A stretch of 64,000 nucleotides of DNA from Polaribacter sp. SA4-12 (GTDB lineage: Bacteria > Bacteroidota > Bacteroidia > Flavobacteriales > Flavobacteriaceae). The notes under the pieces were generated by a model, which was not told the origin of the DNA, did not search any database, and was given only the letters and a program-made list of their open reading frames with translations. The DNA is taken from the NCBI RefSeq assembly GCF_002163675.1, contig NZ_CP019334.1, positions 196,001 through 260,000 on the forward strand, written 5' to 3'. Every line of letters begins with the position of its first letter. Position 1 is the first letter of the stretch. Below, piece after piece: positions 19,149 through 27,930 of this stretch. The position numbers and the translations under genes are program-made.

Positions 19149-20431
19149 TGAGCGAAGTCATATTAAAAGTAGAAAATGTAAGTAAACAATACCGATTAGG
19201 GTTAGTTGGAACTGGGACTATTAAAGACGATTTAAAACGTTGGTGGTATCAATTAAAAGGAAAAGAAGATCCTTTTTTAAAGATAGGAGATGCAAATGAC
19301 AGAAGTACAAAAGGTGAATCAGATTATGTTTGGGCTTTAAAAAACATTGATTTTGAAGTAAATAAAGGAGAAGTTTTAGGTGTAATTGGTAAAAATGGTG
19401 CAGGAAAATCTACTTTATTAAAAATTTTATCAAAAATAACCTCTCCAACAACTGGGAGTATAAAATTTAATGGAAGAATAGCATCTTTATTAGAAGTAGG
19501 AACAGGTTTTCATCCAGAACTTACAGGAAAAGAAAATGTTTATTTAAATGGAGCTATTCTAGGAATGACGAAGGCTGAGATTAGCGATAAATATGATGAA
19601 ATTATTGAGTTTTCTGGTTGTGAGCGATATATTGATACACCTGTAAAAAGATATTCGAGTGGTATGACAGTTCGTTTAGCGTTTGCTGTGGCAGCTTTTT
19701 TAGAACCAGATATTTTAATAATCGATGAAGTATTAGCAGTTGGTGACGCTGAATTCCAAAAGAAAGCAATTGGTAAAATGCAAGATATATCTAAAGGCGA
19801 AGGAAGAACAGTTTTGTTTGTGAGCCATAATATGACAGCTGTAAAGAACCTTTGTACTAGATGCATTAATTTAGAAAATGGAATTGTAACTTTTGATGGA
19901 GATGTGAAAGAAGCTGTAGACAAGTATTTAACCGTTGAAAAGAAAATATTTGAAATAGATTTAAAAAATAGGGTTGATAGAAAAGGGACAGGAAAAGTAA
20001 AATTTAAAAGCGTGGAGTTTTTAAATAAGAAAAATGAAAAACTGGACCATATTTCATCAGGTATACCTTTAAATATAAAATGTGTTTTTGACAATTATTT
20101 ATCAGAGGATAAAGTTTATAAAGCAAGATTTGATGTAAATATTTATAATGAAAACGAAGTTTTTTTAACTCAATTAACTACTTTTTCAGATAAAAAGGAA
20201 TGTATTATAAATTCAAAAAATGAATTCTTTACAATTTTAATACCTAAGCTTAATTTATTACAGGGTAAATATATTTTGTCAATTTATTGTAAAATAAATG
20301 AAGATGAAGCTGATTGGATTGAAAATGCAGTTTGTTTTGATGTGCAATCAGGAGATTATTTTAATTCAGGAAGAGTAATGCCTAAAGGATTTGGAATATT
20401 TGCAACTGATCATAAAGTAAACATTACATAA
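19148..20431 (+). CDS. wzt: Polysaccharide ABC exporter ATPase with C-terminal glycan-binding-type domain (Wzt-like)
   Basis: This 427-residue ATPase has Walker A GKNGAGKST (81-89), signature YSSGMTVRLAFA and Walker B ILIIDEVLAVGD in the first ~250 residues. The remaining ~175 residues form a beta-rich extension (from about IDLKNRVDRKGTGKVKF) like the Wzt C-terminal domain that, in well-studied systems, recognises the chemically capped end of the chain before export. This suggests the chain carries a specific terminal modification; a methyltransferase encoded downstream (23954-24859) could supply it. The last base of wzm overlaps its ATG. Confidence 0.9.
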   Translation: MSEVILKVENVSKQYRLGLVGTGTIKDDLKRWWYQLKGKEDPFLKIGDANDRSTKGESDYVWALKNIDFEVNKGEVLGVIGKNGAGKSTLLKILSKITSPTTGSIKFNGRIASLLEVGTGFHPELTGKENVYLNGAILGMTKAEISDKYDEIIEFSGCERYIDTPVKRYSSGMTVRLAFAVAAFLEPDILIIDEVLAVGDAEFQKKAIGKMQDISKGEGRTVLFVSHNMTAVKNLCTRCINLENGIVTFDGDVKEAVDKYLTVEKKIFEIDLKNRVDRKGTGKVKFKSVEFLNKKNEKLDHISSGIPLNIKCVFDNYLSEDKVYKARFDVNIYNENEVFLTQLTTFSDKKECIINSKNEFFTILIPKLNLLQGKYILSIYCKINEDEADWIENAVCFDVQSGDYFNSGRVMPKGFGIFATDHKVNIT

Positions 20432-20434
20432 AGA

Positions 20435-21259
20435 ATGATAAAAGTTGATCTCTGGGGTAGAATGGGAAATCAAATGTTTCAATATGCATTCGCTGTAAAC
20501 ACCTCAAAAAAGTTTAAAACGTTTTTTTTAATAATGCCCAAAGAAAAGTTTGAATTAATTAAATTTTTTAAATTAGATTTTTTAACTAGATTATGTTATA
20601 ATAAATTCATTTTTAGGTTTTATCGTTTTATTGTTGCTAAAGTATTTCTATTTCAATATATCCTTCAAAATAATGAAGGAAGTATAGAGTTGAATAATAA
20701 TAAATGTTATAAAGGTTTTTTTCAATCTGAAGGTTACTTTGTGAACTCGAAAAAAGTAATTCAAAATAAATTCAAAATAAAAAAAGAATGGAAAAAAAAA
20801 TATAGAGAAAAATATTATTCAATTTTTAATGAATCAGATAAAATTATTGTAATGCATATTAGAAGAACCGATTATGTTAATTTTGGAGGTGATCATGTTG
20901 GTGGGAAAAACTTAACACTTCCAATGTCTTATTATGATAATTGTTTAAGTTTAATAAATAATTTAGAAGAATACAAAGTAGTTTGTATTAGTGACGATAT
21001 TAATTTTGTTAAAGATTATTTTAAAGAAAGAGTAAACTATTTTTTTTTAAAAAATGAAGCAATAATTGATTTTCAAATAATTTTGAATGCAGAAATAGCT
21101 ATAATTGCAAACAGTTCGTTTTCTTGGTGGGCTGCTTATTTAAATAATAAAAAAAATAAAATAATTTATGCTCCAAAATATTGGTTCGGGTTTAAAGTAA
21201 ATACTGAGATACCAGAAAATATAATACCCGAAAATTTTTTAACAGTAGAAACCAACTAA
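20435..21259 (+). CDS. GT11 alpha-1,2-fucosyltransferase-like glycosyltransferase
   Basis: The 274 residues show the GT11 hallmarks: N-terminal GRMGNQMFQYAFA (8-20), the GDP-fucose-binding motif HIRRTDYVNF (141-150) and the C-terminal NSSFSWWAAYLN. GT11 enzymes transfer fucose from GDP-fucose in alpha-1,2 linkage to galactose, building H-type (blood-group O-like) ends. It follows wzt by 3 bp. No gmd/fcl genes for GDP-fucose are in the window, so the donor must come from elsewhere. Family is clear; the linkage is inferred from family knowledge. Confidence 0.88.
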   Translation: MIKVDLWGRMGNQMFQYAFAVNTSKKFKTFFLIMPKEKFELIKFFKLDFLTRLCYNKFIFRFYRFIVAKVFLFQYILQNNEGSIELNNNKCYKGFFQSEGYFVNSKKVIQNKFKIKKEWKKKYREKYYSIFNESDKIIVMHIRRTDYVNFGGDHVGGKNLTLPMSYYDNCLSLINNLEEYKVVCISDDINFVKDYFKERVNYFFLKNEAIIDFQIILNAEIAIIANSSFSWWAAYLNNKKNKIIYAPKYWFGFKVNTEIPENIIPENFLTVETN

Positions 21260-21284
21260 TTCATACTATAAAACTAAATATATA

Positions 21285-23042
21285 ATGTGTGGAATTAATG
21301 CCTTTTTTTCATATCAAAAAATAAACAATTCTATAATTAGTAGATTAAAATCTTGTAATGCAGATATGATTTATCGAGGGCCAAATGAACAAGATGTTTG
21401 GTACAATAATAAAATGGCCTTGGGTCAAGTAAGACTATCTATTATTGGCGTTGATAATGGACATCAGCCATTATTTAATGAAGATAAAAGTTTAGTCCTT
21501 GTATGTAATGGTGAAATATATAATTACAAAGAATTAAAGTCTGATTTAATTGGAAAAGGACACCACTTTTCATCTGAAACAGATTCTGAGGTTATTTTAC
21601 ATTTATATGAAGAGTATCCAGAGAATTTTAATGATAAACTTGAAGGAATGTTTGCTTATTGTTTATATGATATAAATAAAGAGAAACTAATTGTAGGTAG
21701 AGATATTGCTGGAAAAAAACCGCTTTATTATGCAAAAACAGATGAGGGTATTATTTTTTCATCGGAAGTTAAAGTTATAAAAAAATATTTCTTAAAAAAT
21801 CCGTCATTAAATTTAGAAGTTTTAAGACAAACCCAAAAATTTTCTTATTCTATATCTCCAAATACAACTTATGTTAATGATATTTTAAAATTACCTTATG
21901 CGAGTTATGCTACAATTTCAGTTGACAAAGGTTATAATATTGATGTAAAAAGGTATTTTAAACGAAATATCAATCCAACTTTTGGGGGTAGTTATGAAGA
22001 GGCTTGTTTAGAAATAAAAAGATTATTATATAAAGCTGTTGAAAAAAGGTTGCAAAGTGAAGTTCCTGTGGGAATTTTATTAAGTGCAGGGATTGATTCT
22101 TCAGCAATTGCAGCTATTACTAAAGAATTTAAAGAAGATGTTAGTGTACTTTCGGCAGGATATAAAGGGAATCATGAGGTAGATGAAAGAAGAGAAGCAA
22201 AAAAATTTAGTAATTTAAAAGGTTTTAAATGGAATGAAATTGAATTAGACGAAAATAATTTTAATGGTAAATTCACTAAAATTATGTCTATACTAGATGA
22301 GCCAAATGGTGATGTTGCAATGTTTGCTCAATGGGAAATATATAAAAAAGCAAAAGAGTTAGGATTTACAGTTTTACTAAGTGGTAATGGAGGAGATGAA
22401 TTGTTTTACGGATATAAATCACACAATGATTTTGCTTTAGGTTTGGATTGGACTAACACTCAAAAAAACAAAATGCCTTTGCGGAGTAAAAAGGTAATAT
22501 CAAAACATTATATATACCAAATATTTAAGTTGTTGGTTTCAAAAATTGACAACCCGTTAAATAAAATTAATATTAGAAATGATTACCCATTATTTGATGA
22601 ATTAGAAAAAAGCGCTTTTGAACAAAGTTTACCTTTAGATAGAAATGATTGGCATAGGGTAGATTATAAGGATTATATTGATAAAGTTTATTATTATTTA
22701 AATTACGCTTGGTTAACAAATAACTGTTATTTTTTAGCAGATAAATTAGCTATGGCAAATTCAATTGAAGTTAGAAGTCCCTTTGCTGATATTGAATTAA
22801 TTAAATTTGTAGATACATTGCCTTTAGAATATAAGTTTAGAAATCAACAACCAAAGCAAATTTTAAAAGATAGTTTAAAAGGTGTTTTACCTGTTTATGT
22901 ACTTAATAGAGAAAAATCGGGATTTACACCTCCAACATCATTTATTAATAATATTGTATCTAATTATAAAAGCAGTTATTTTAATGAACACCCTAGAACT
23001 TATGCTCAATTAGTAACTGATTATTTTGCAAAAACTATTTAA
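21285..23042 (+). CDS. Asparagine synthase-like glutamine amidotransferase, first copy
   Basis: This 585-residue AsnB-family protein has an N-terminal glutaminase domain with the required nucleophile Cys2 (MCGINAF), followed by GEIYNYKEL and the synthetase domain with pyrophosphate loop LSAGIDSSA, in which the second residue of the usual SGGxDSS is Ala. In sugar clusters, AsnB-like enzymes amidate uronic or other acidic sugars rather than aspartate. It is followed by a glycosyltransferase 3 bp downstream. A housekeeping asparagine synthetase role cannot be excluded, but its place and a second copy argue for sugar amidation. Confidence 0.85.
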   Translation: MCGINAFFSYQKINNSIISRLKSCNADMIYRGPNEQDVWYNNKMALGQVRLSIIGVDNGHQPLFNEDKSLVLVCNGEIYNYKELKSDLIGKGHHFSSETDSEVILHLYEEYPENFNDKLEGMFAYCLYDINKEKLIVGRDIAGKKPLYYAKTDEGIIFSSEVKVIKKYFLKNPSLNLEVLRQTQKFSYSISPNTTYVNDILKLPYASYATISVDKGYNIDVKRYFKRNINPTFGGSYEEACLEIKRLLYKAVEKRLQSEVPVGILLSAGIDSSAIAAITKEFKEDVSVLSAGYKGNHEVDERREAKKFSNLKGFKWNEIELDENNFNGKFTKIMSILDEPNGDVAMFAQWEIYKKAKELGFTVLLSGNGGDELFYGYKSHNDFALGLDWTNTQKNKMPLRSKKVISKHYIYQIFKLLVSKIDNPLNKINIRNDYPLFDELEKSAFEQSLPLDRNDWHRVDYKDYIDKVYYYLNYAWLTNNCYFLADKLAMANSIEVRSPFADIELIKFVDTLPLEYKFRNQQPKQILKDSLKGVLPVYVLNREKSGFTPPTSFINNIVSNYKSSYFNEHPRTYAQLVTDYFAKTI

Positions 23043-23045
23043 ATT

Positions 23046-23957
23046 ATGTTAGCACCCATTGTATTATTTGTTTATAACAGACCTTGGCATACTGAGCAAA
23101 CTTTAGAAGCTTTAATGCAGAATAAATTAGCAGATAATAGTATTCTCTATATATATTGTGATGGGCCAAAACCAAATGCTTTAAAGGAAGAATTAAATAA
23201 AATAATAGAAGTTAAAGAAGTTGTCAGAAAAAATAAGTGGTGTAAGGAAGTTTATATAATTGAACAAGAAAATAATTTAGGGCTTGCAGATAGTATAGTT
23301 AAAGGTGTTACTGAAGTCGTTAATAACTATGGTAAAATAATTGTTTTAGAGGATGATATTGTAACATCAATGGGCTTTTTGAGTTATATGAATGATGCTC
23401 TTAATATATATGAAAGAGAAGAAAATGTAATGCATATTTCAGGTTATTTTTCAAAAGTAAAAGGAAGATTACCTAATTTCTTTTTTTATAACCAGGCTTC
23501 TTGTTGGGGTTGGGCTACTTGGAAAAGTGCTTGGGTTAATTATAATGGGGACAGTGTTGGTTTATATAATCAAATACTTGATTCTAACAGGGTTTTAGAG
23601 TTTAATATGAATAACTCCTATCCTTTTTTATCTCATTTAGAGGCCAATATAAGAGGGGAAATGAAAACTTGGGCAATAAAATGGCATGCATCTGTATTTT
23701 TAAAAAAAGGTTTATGTCTACATCCCGCTAAATCATTTGTTAATAATATAGGTTTTGATAATTCAGGAGTTCATTGTGAGGTTTCTGACAGATATACAAA
23801 TGAATACTTAAATAACATAGACTTTAAAAAACCAAAAAAAAAAATAGAAAATATAAAAGCAAAAAGGTTAGTTGAAGAGTTTAATAAAAATGGAAATAAA
23901 AAAAATATTTTTTTAAGATTGAAAAAAATAATAAAAGTAATATATAATAAACTATGA
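23046..23957 (+). CDS. Glycosyltransferase, GT-A fold (GNT-I/GT2-like)
   Basis: This is a 303-residue GT-A-type glycosyltransferase. It opens with APIVLFVYNRPWHTEQTLEA, carries IYCDGPKP, the acidic donor-metal motif LEDDIV and the aromatic stretch CWGWATWKSAW, typical of bacterial proteins related to the GNT-I group. Donor and acceptor are unknown. The last four bases overlap the methyltransferase start (ATGA). Near the C-terminus an A11 run (23834-23844) encodes a lysine stretch. Confidence 0.75.
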   Translation: MLAPIVLFVYNRPWHTEQTLEALMQNKLADNSILYIYCDGPKPNALKEELNKIIEVKEVVRKNKWCKEVYIIEQENNLGLADSIVKGVTEVVNNYGKIIVLEDDIVTSMGFLSYMNDALNIYEREENVMHISGYFSKVKGRLPNFFFYNQASCWGWATWKSAWVNYNGDSVGLYNQILDSNRVLEFNMNNSYPFLSHLEANIRGEMKTWAIKWHASVFLKKGLCLHPAKSFVNNIGFDNSGVHCEVSDRYTNEYLNNIDFKKPKKKIENIKAKRLVEEFNKNGNKKNIFLRLKKIIKVIYNKL

Positions 23958-24859
23958 AAGTTTTATCACCATTAACAAGTAAAGAGTCTTTATTAATAGA
24001 AACTATCAATGTTGATAAATTAAAAATTGATTACTTTGAAAGTTTAGAAATTGATGTTTCTGATTTTTTTGAAGAAATTGAAAAACTGTATGTTTTTAAA
24101 TGTCAACAGACGGGATATATGTTTTATTATCCTTTTAATATATCAGGTGATAGTAATTTTTACAAGAAATTACAAAAATTTGATTGGTACTATATGCCTT
24201 GGAAATGGGAAAATGAAATGACGTTAAAGAATTTAGATGGAAATGAAAAAATTCTTGAAGTTGGTAGTGGTGGCCTAGGTTTTATTGAGAAATTGAAAAA
24301 TAAAGGTTTTGATATTACAGGTCTTGAATTGAATGAAGAAAGTGTAAGAAAAGGTCAGGAAATAGGATTGGAAGTTTTGAATCAAACAGTTCAAGATCAT
24401 GCTAATGCTAATAAAGGTAAATATGATCTAGTGTGTTCTTATCAAGTTTTAGAGCATATTTCAGATGTTTACACCTTTATAAAAGCTCAAGTAGATTGTT
24501 TAAAGACTGGAGGGAAACTAATTATTTGTGTACCAAACAATGATTCTTTTATAAAATTGACTAATGGGGGTTTATTAAATTGTCCTCCTCATCATATGGG
24601 GTTATGGAATAAAAAATCATTGTCAAAAATATCTTCTATTTTTGGGTTAAAAGTTGATGAAGTTTTATATGAACCTTTGCAGGATTATCATTTAAATTGG
24701 TATATAGATTCTACAAAAAGAGAAAGAATCTTTAAAAATAAATATTCTCGATATTTATTTAAGAAATTAAAAATGGATAATCTTTATTTAAAATTAATTA
24801 CAAAATTTAAAAATAAAATTAAGGGTCACTCAATAATGGTTGTATATTCTAAATTATAA
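23954..24859 (+). CDS. Class I SAM-dependent methyltransferase
   Basis: This 301-residue protein has the SAM-binding core: ILEVGSGGLGFIEKL (motif I), GLELNEESV, then YDLVCSYQVLEHIS and GGKLIICVPNN. An N-terminal extension of ~90 residues precedes it and a basic C-terminal tail follows. In a Wzt-type locus it may methylate a sugar of the glycan and cap chain ends. Its ATG overlaps the preceding stop, and its stop overlaps the next start by one base. The methyl acceptor is unknown; the chain-capping role is inference. Confidence 0.82.
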   Translation: MKVLSPLTSKESLLIETINVDKLKIDYFESLEIDVSDFFEEIEKLYVFKCQQTGYMFYYPFNISGDSNFYKKLQKFDWYYMPWKWENEMTLKNLDGNEKILEVGSGGLGFIEKLKNKGFDITGLELNEESVRKGQEIGLEVLNQTVQDHANANKGKYDLVCSYQVLEHISDVYTFIKAQVDCLKTGGKLIICVPNNDSFIKLTNGGLLNCPPHHMGLWNKKSLSKISSIFGLKVDEVLYEPLQDYHLNWYIDSTKRERIFKNKYSRYLFKKLKMDNLYLKLITKFKNKIKGHSIMVVYSKL

Positions 24860-26145
24860 TGAAAGTTTTAATAGTTAATTCTTACGATGTTGGTGGGGCT
24901 GCAAAAGCATGTATAAGGTTACATGAAGGTCTTATAGAAAAAGAGATTGACTCTACTATATTATTTAAAGTAAAACAAAAGAACATATCTAATTCAGTAC
25001 AATTTAAAAAATTACCTGCAAAAAATACAAAAATTCAAAGGATAAAATTAAAAATTTATAGAATTTTAAAAGAATTAAAGATCATAAAACCAAAACCTGT
25101 AAAGAAACAATCCGCAATAGTTGATAGACATTCGAATTTAGAAATGTTTAGTTTTCCAAATTCAAGTTTTGATATAACGGAATCTGAGTTATATAAAGAA
25201 GCAGACATAATTAATTTACATTGGATAGCTGAATTTTTAGATTATGAAACTTTTTTTAAAAAGAATACCAAGCCAGTAATTTGGACTTTACACGATATGA
25301 ATCCATTTTCAGGTGGAGAACATTTTACGGAAGAATTTTTAGGAATAAACAAGAAAGGTAAACCTATAAAAAGAGTAATTTCTGAAAGTGAAAAAAAAAT
25401 ATTTTCAAAAAATATAATTTTCAAAAAAAATGCTTTAAAAAATGTGTCAAACTTGCATATTGTTGTTTTATGTAATTGGATGAAAAATGAAGTAAAGAAA
25501 AATATACTATTTAAAGATTATCCAATACATTTAATTCCAAATGGCATAAACACTGATGTTTTTAAGCAGAGAGAAAAAGTGTTTTCTAGAGAAATTTTGA
25601 ATATACCTCAAAATAAAAAAGTTATTTTATTTGTTTCGGATTCTTTAAGCAATAATAGAAAAGGTTTTGCATTTTTAGAAAAAGCTTTTGAAGAACTAAA
25701 AACAGATGATGTTTTTTTATGTGCCATTGGTAAAAAGAATAATTTAAAACATAATTATGATAATATTTTGGAGTTAGGTTTTATATATGATGAACGATTA
25801 ATGAGTATTGCTTATTCTGCTGCAGATGTTTTTGTAATACCTTCTTTAATGGATAATTTACCAAATACGGTGTTAGAATCTATTATGTGTGGAACGCCAG
25901 TAGTTGGTTTTCCTGTTGGTGGAATAAAAGATATGATTGAAGATGGTGTTAATGGTTTATTAACAAAAGATATAAGTGTTTTGTCTTTAGTAGAAACTTT
26001 AACATTGTTTTTATGTACATGTGGTAGCTATAATTCGGGAAAAATTAGAGAAAATGCTTTAAAAAAATATAGTCAAAAAATACAATCAGAGCAATATTTA
26101 AAACTATTTCAAAGTATTTATAACAAATCAAAAATAGATATTTAA
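24859..26145 (+). CDS. Glycosyltransferase family 4
   Basis: This 428-residue GT-B enzyme opens with VLIVNSYDVGGAAKACIRL (acceptor side). The C-terminal donor domain has LFVSDSLSNNRKGF and NTVLESIMCGTPVVGF with the E-x7-E-like catalytic acidic pair. An internal insertion rich in lysine (about residues 50-90) is longer than usual. It is a retaining transferase by family rules; sugar specificity is unknown. It starts in overlap with the methyltransferase gene and is 2 bp from the next gene. Confidence 0.85.
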   Translation: MKVLIVNSYDVGGAAKACIRLHEGLIEKEIDSTILFKVKQKNISNSVQFKKLPAKNTKIQRIKLKIYRILKELKIIKPKPVKKQSAIVDRHSNLEMFSFPNSSFDITESELYKEADIINLHWIAEFLDYETFFKKNTKPVIWTLHDMNPFSGGEHFTEEFLGINKKGKPIKRVISESEKKIFSKNIIFKKNALKNVSNLHIVVLCNWMKNEVKKNILFKDYPIHLIPNGINTDVFKQREKVFSREILNIPQNKKVILFVSDSLSNNRKGFAFLEKAFEELKTDDVFLCAIGKKNNLKHNYDNILELGFIYDERLMSIAYSAADVFVIPSLMDNLPNTVLESIMCGTPVVGFPVGGIKDMIEDGVNGLLTKDISVLSLVETLTLFLCTCGSYNSGKIRENALKKYSQKIQSEQYLKLFQSIYNKSKIDI

Positions 26146-26147
26146 AT

Positions 26148-26921
26148 ATGAAGAAAAAAATATCTATAATTACTATAAATTACAATAATCTTGAAGGTTT
26201 AAAAAGAACAATTACTAGTGTAGCTAATCAAACTTATAAAGATTTTGAATATGTTATAATTGATGGAGGATCTATTGATGGTAGTGCAGATTATATTGAA
26301 TCTAAAAATAATAATATTGATTATTGGGTCAGTGAAAAAGATTCTGGGATTTATAATGCTATGAATAAAGGTATTGAAGTTGCAAATGGTGAATATTTAT
26401 TGTTTTTAAATAGTGGAGATGAGTTGTATTCTAATAATGTCTTACAAGAAAATTATAATGATATCCATACTGAAGATTTAATTTACTTTAATATATGTCA
26501 AGTTTTTGAAACATCAACAAATATATATAGTTACCCGGATTATTTAAGTTATAAAACATTTTTAGCTGGCACTATAGGCCATCCTACTACATTAATTAAA
26601 AGATCTCTTTTTCATAAATTTGGTGTATATGATGAAAGTTTAAAAATTGTTTCTGATTGGAAATTTTTTTTTATTCTAGTAGTTAAATTTAATGTTTCTA
26701 GAAGGAAAATAAATAAAACATTATCAAATTTTTATACAAATGGTATCAGTTCTATGGATGTTTCTTTAGTTAATTTTGAAAGAAATAAGGTTATAGAATC
26801 AGAATTTAAAGATTATTTAAGATTAGATTCTTTAGAAAAATTATTATTTAACCTTAAAAGATCAAGAATTATAAAACTTCTAAATAGATTTGGTCTTTTG
26901 TTAAATATTAAAGAAATTTAA
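26148..26921 (+). CDS. Glycosyltransferase family 2 (WcaA-like)
   Basis: The 257 residues form a compact GT-A inverting glycosyltransferase: ISIITINYNNLEGLKRTI, IDGGSIDGS, then VSEKDSGIYNAMNKGIEVA and the metal motif LNSGDEL, a pattern seen in colanic-acid-type GT2 enzymes. A T9 run (26664-26672) lies in the coding part. Donor and acceptor are unknown. It is followed by another GT2 20 bp away. Confidence 0.85.
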   Translation: MKKKISIITINYNNLEGLKRTITSVANQTYKDFEYVIIDGGSIDGSADYIESKNNNIDYWVSEKDSGIYNAMNKGIEVANGEYLLFLNSGDELYSNNVLQENYNDIHTEDLIYFNICQVFETSTNIYSYPDYLSYKTFLAGTIGHPTTLIKRSLFHKFGVYDESLKIVSDWKFFFILVVKFNVSRRKINKTLSNFYTNGISSMDVSLVNFERNKVIESEFKDYLRLDSLEKLLFNLKRSRIIKLLNRFGLLLNIKEI

Positions 26922-26941
26922 CTTAATAAAGTTTAAAAATT

Positions 26942-27922
26942 ATGGTTTCAATAATTATTCCAGTTTTTAATAGAGCTCATATTATCGAGGAAACACTTAA
27001 ATCTATAATTTCTCAGACAAGTAAAGACTGGGAATGTATTTTAGTTGATGATGGCTCAAACGATTCTATAGAAACGATACTTGATAAGTACATTAATATT
27101 GATGTTAGATTTAAGTTTTATAAAAGACCACCGAATAGATTAAAAGGTCCATCATCGTGTAGAAATATTGGAATTGAAAAATCAAAAGGAGAATATATTA
27201 TGTTCTTAGATTCAGATGATATATTAGCCAATTTCTGTATACAAGATAGATTGAATACTTTTAATAAATATTTAAATTTAGACTTTATAGTCTTTAAAAT
27301 GAATACATTTTTTAATGAAATACCAATTTTAGAAAGTGAAATTTTACAAGAAAGGGTTAATGAAGATTATTTTTTTAATTTTATTGAGCTAAGAAGCTCT
27401 TGGCAAGTAACATCACCTATTTATAAAAAAAATATTATTAAAAAAATTGGAGGTTTTGAAGAAGGGTTAAGTATTTTTGAAGACTTATTATTAGCATCAA
27501 AAATTTTATTTAATTCTAATAATTATTTAGTTTTTAATAATGTAGATTGTTTTTATAGAAATAATAATGATTATTTTAAAAAACACAAAGACATTTCTTA
27601 TTCTGTCAAAGTTGTTGATAGTTTTTTTAAGTTACTCGAATATGAAAGTAACTTATTAAATAAAGAATCTAACTTGTATAGAAAAAGAAAGTTAAAGAAA
27701 TCTATTTTTAAAGCATATGTTTCTATATTTAATACTTATGTTATCCCAAATTTTCTCATATTTAAGGAAAAGAATAATGAAATAATTGATTACTTATTCA
27801 CAAAAAAAATTATACAAAAGAACAAAAAAATAAAGTTAAAATTAGTGAATAATTTATTGAAATATGTTCATAAGATTAAAGGCTTAGGGGTGTTTAGGTT
27901 AGTGAATTTATTTATTAAATAA
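26942..27922 (+). CDS. Glycosyltransferase family 2
   Basis: This is a 326-residue GT2 enzyme with N-terminal VSIIIPVFNRAHIIEETL, nucleotide motif VDDGSND, and donor/metal motif MFLDSDDIL. The C-terminal ~110 residues are lysine-rich with amphipathic helices, perhaps for membrane contact. It has no membrane segment. Specificity is unknown. Confidence 0.85.
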   Translation: MVSIIIPVFNRAHIIEETLKSIISQTSKDWECILVDDGSNDSIETILDKYINIDVRFKFYKRPPNRLKGPSSCRNIGIEKSKGEYIMFLDSDDILANFCIQDRLNTFNKYLNLDFIVFKMNTFFNEIPILESEILQERVNEDYFFNFIELRSSWQVTSPIYKKNIIKKIGGFEEGLSIFEDLLLASKILFNSNNYLVFNNVDCFYRNNNDYFKKHKDISYSVKVVDSFFKLLEYESNLLNKESNLYRKRKLKKSIFKAYVSIFNTYVIPNFLIFKEKNNEIIDYLFTKKIIQKNKKIKLKLVNNLLKYVHKIKGLGVFRLVNLFIK

Positions 27923-27930
27923 TAAAAAAA

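Noticed and set aside
19540..20094. 184-codon open frame on the minus strand inside wzt
   Set aside because: It is antisense to a clear ABC ATPase gene, has no recognisable motif and no promoter; such shadow frames are common in A+T-rich genes.
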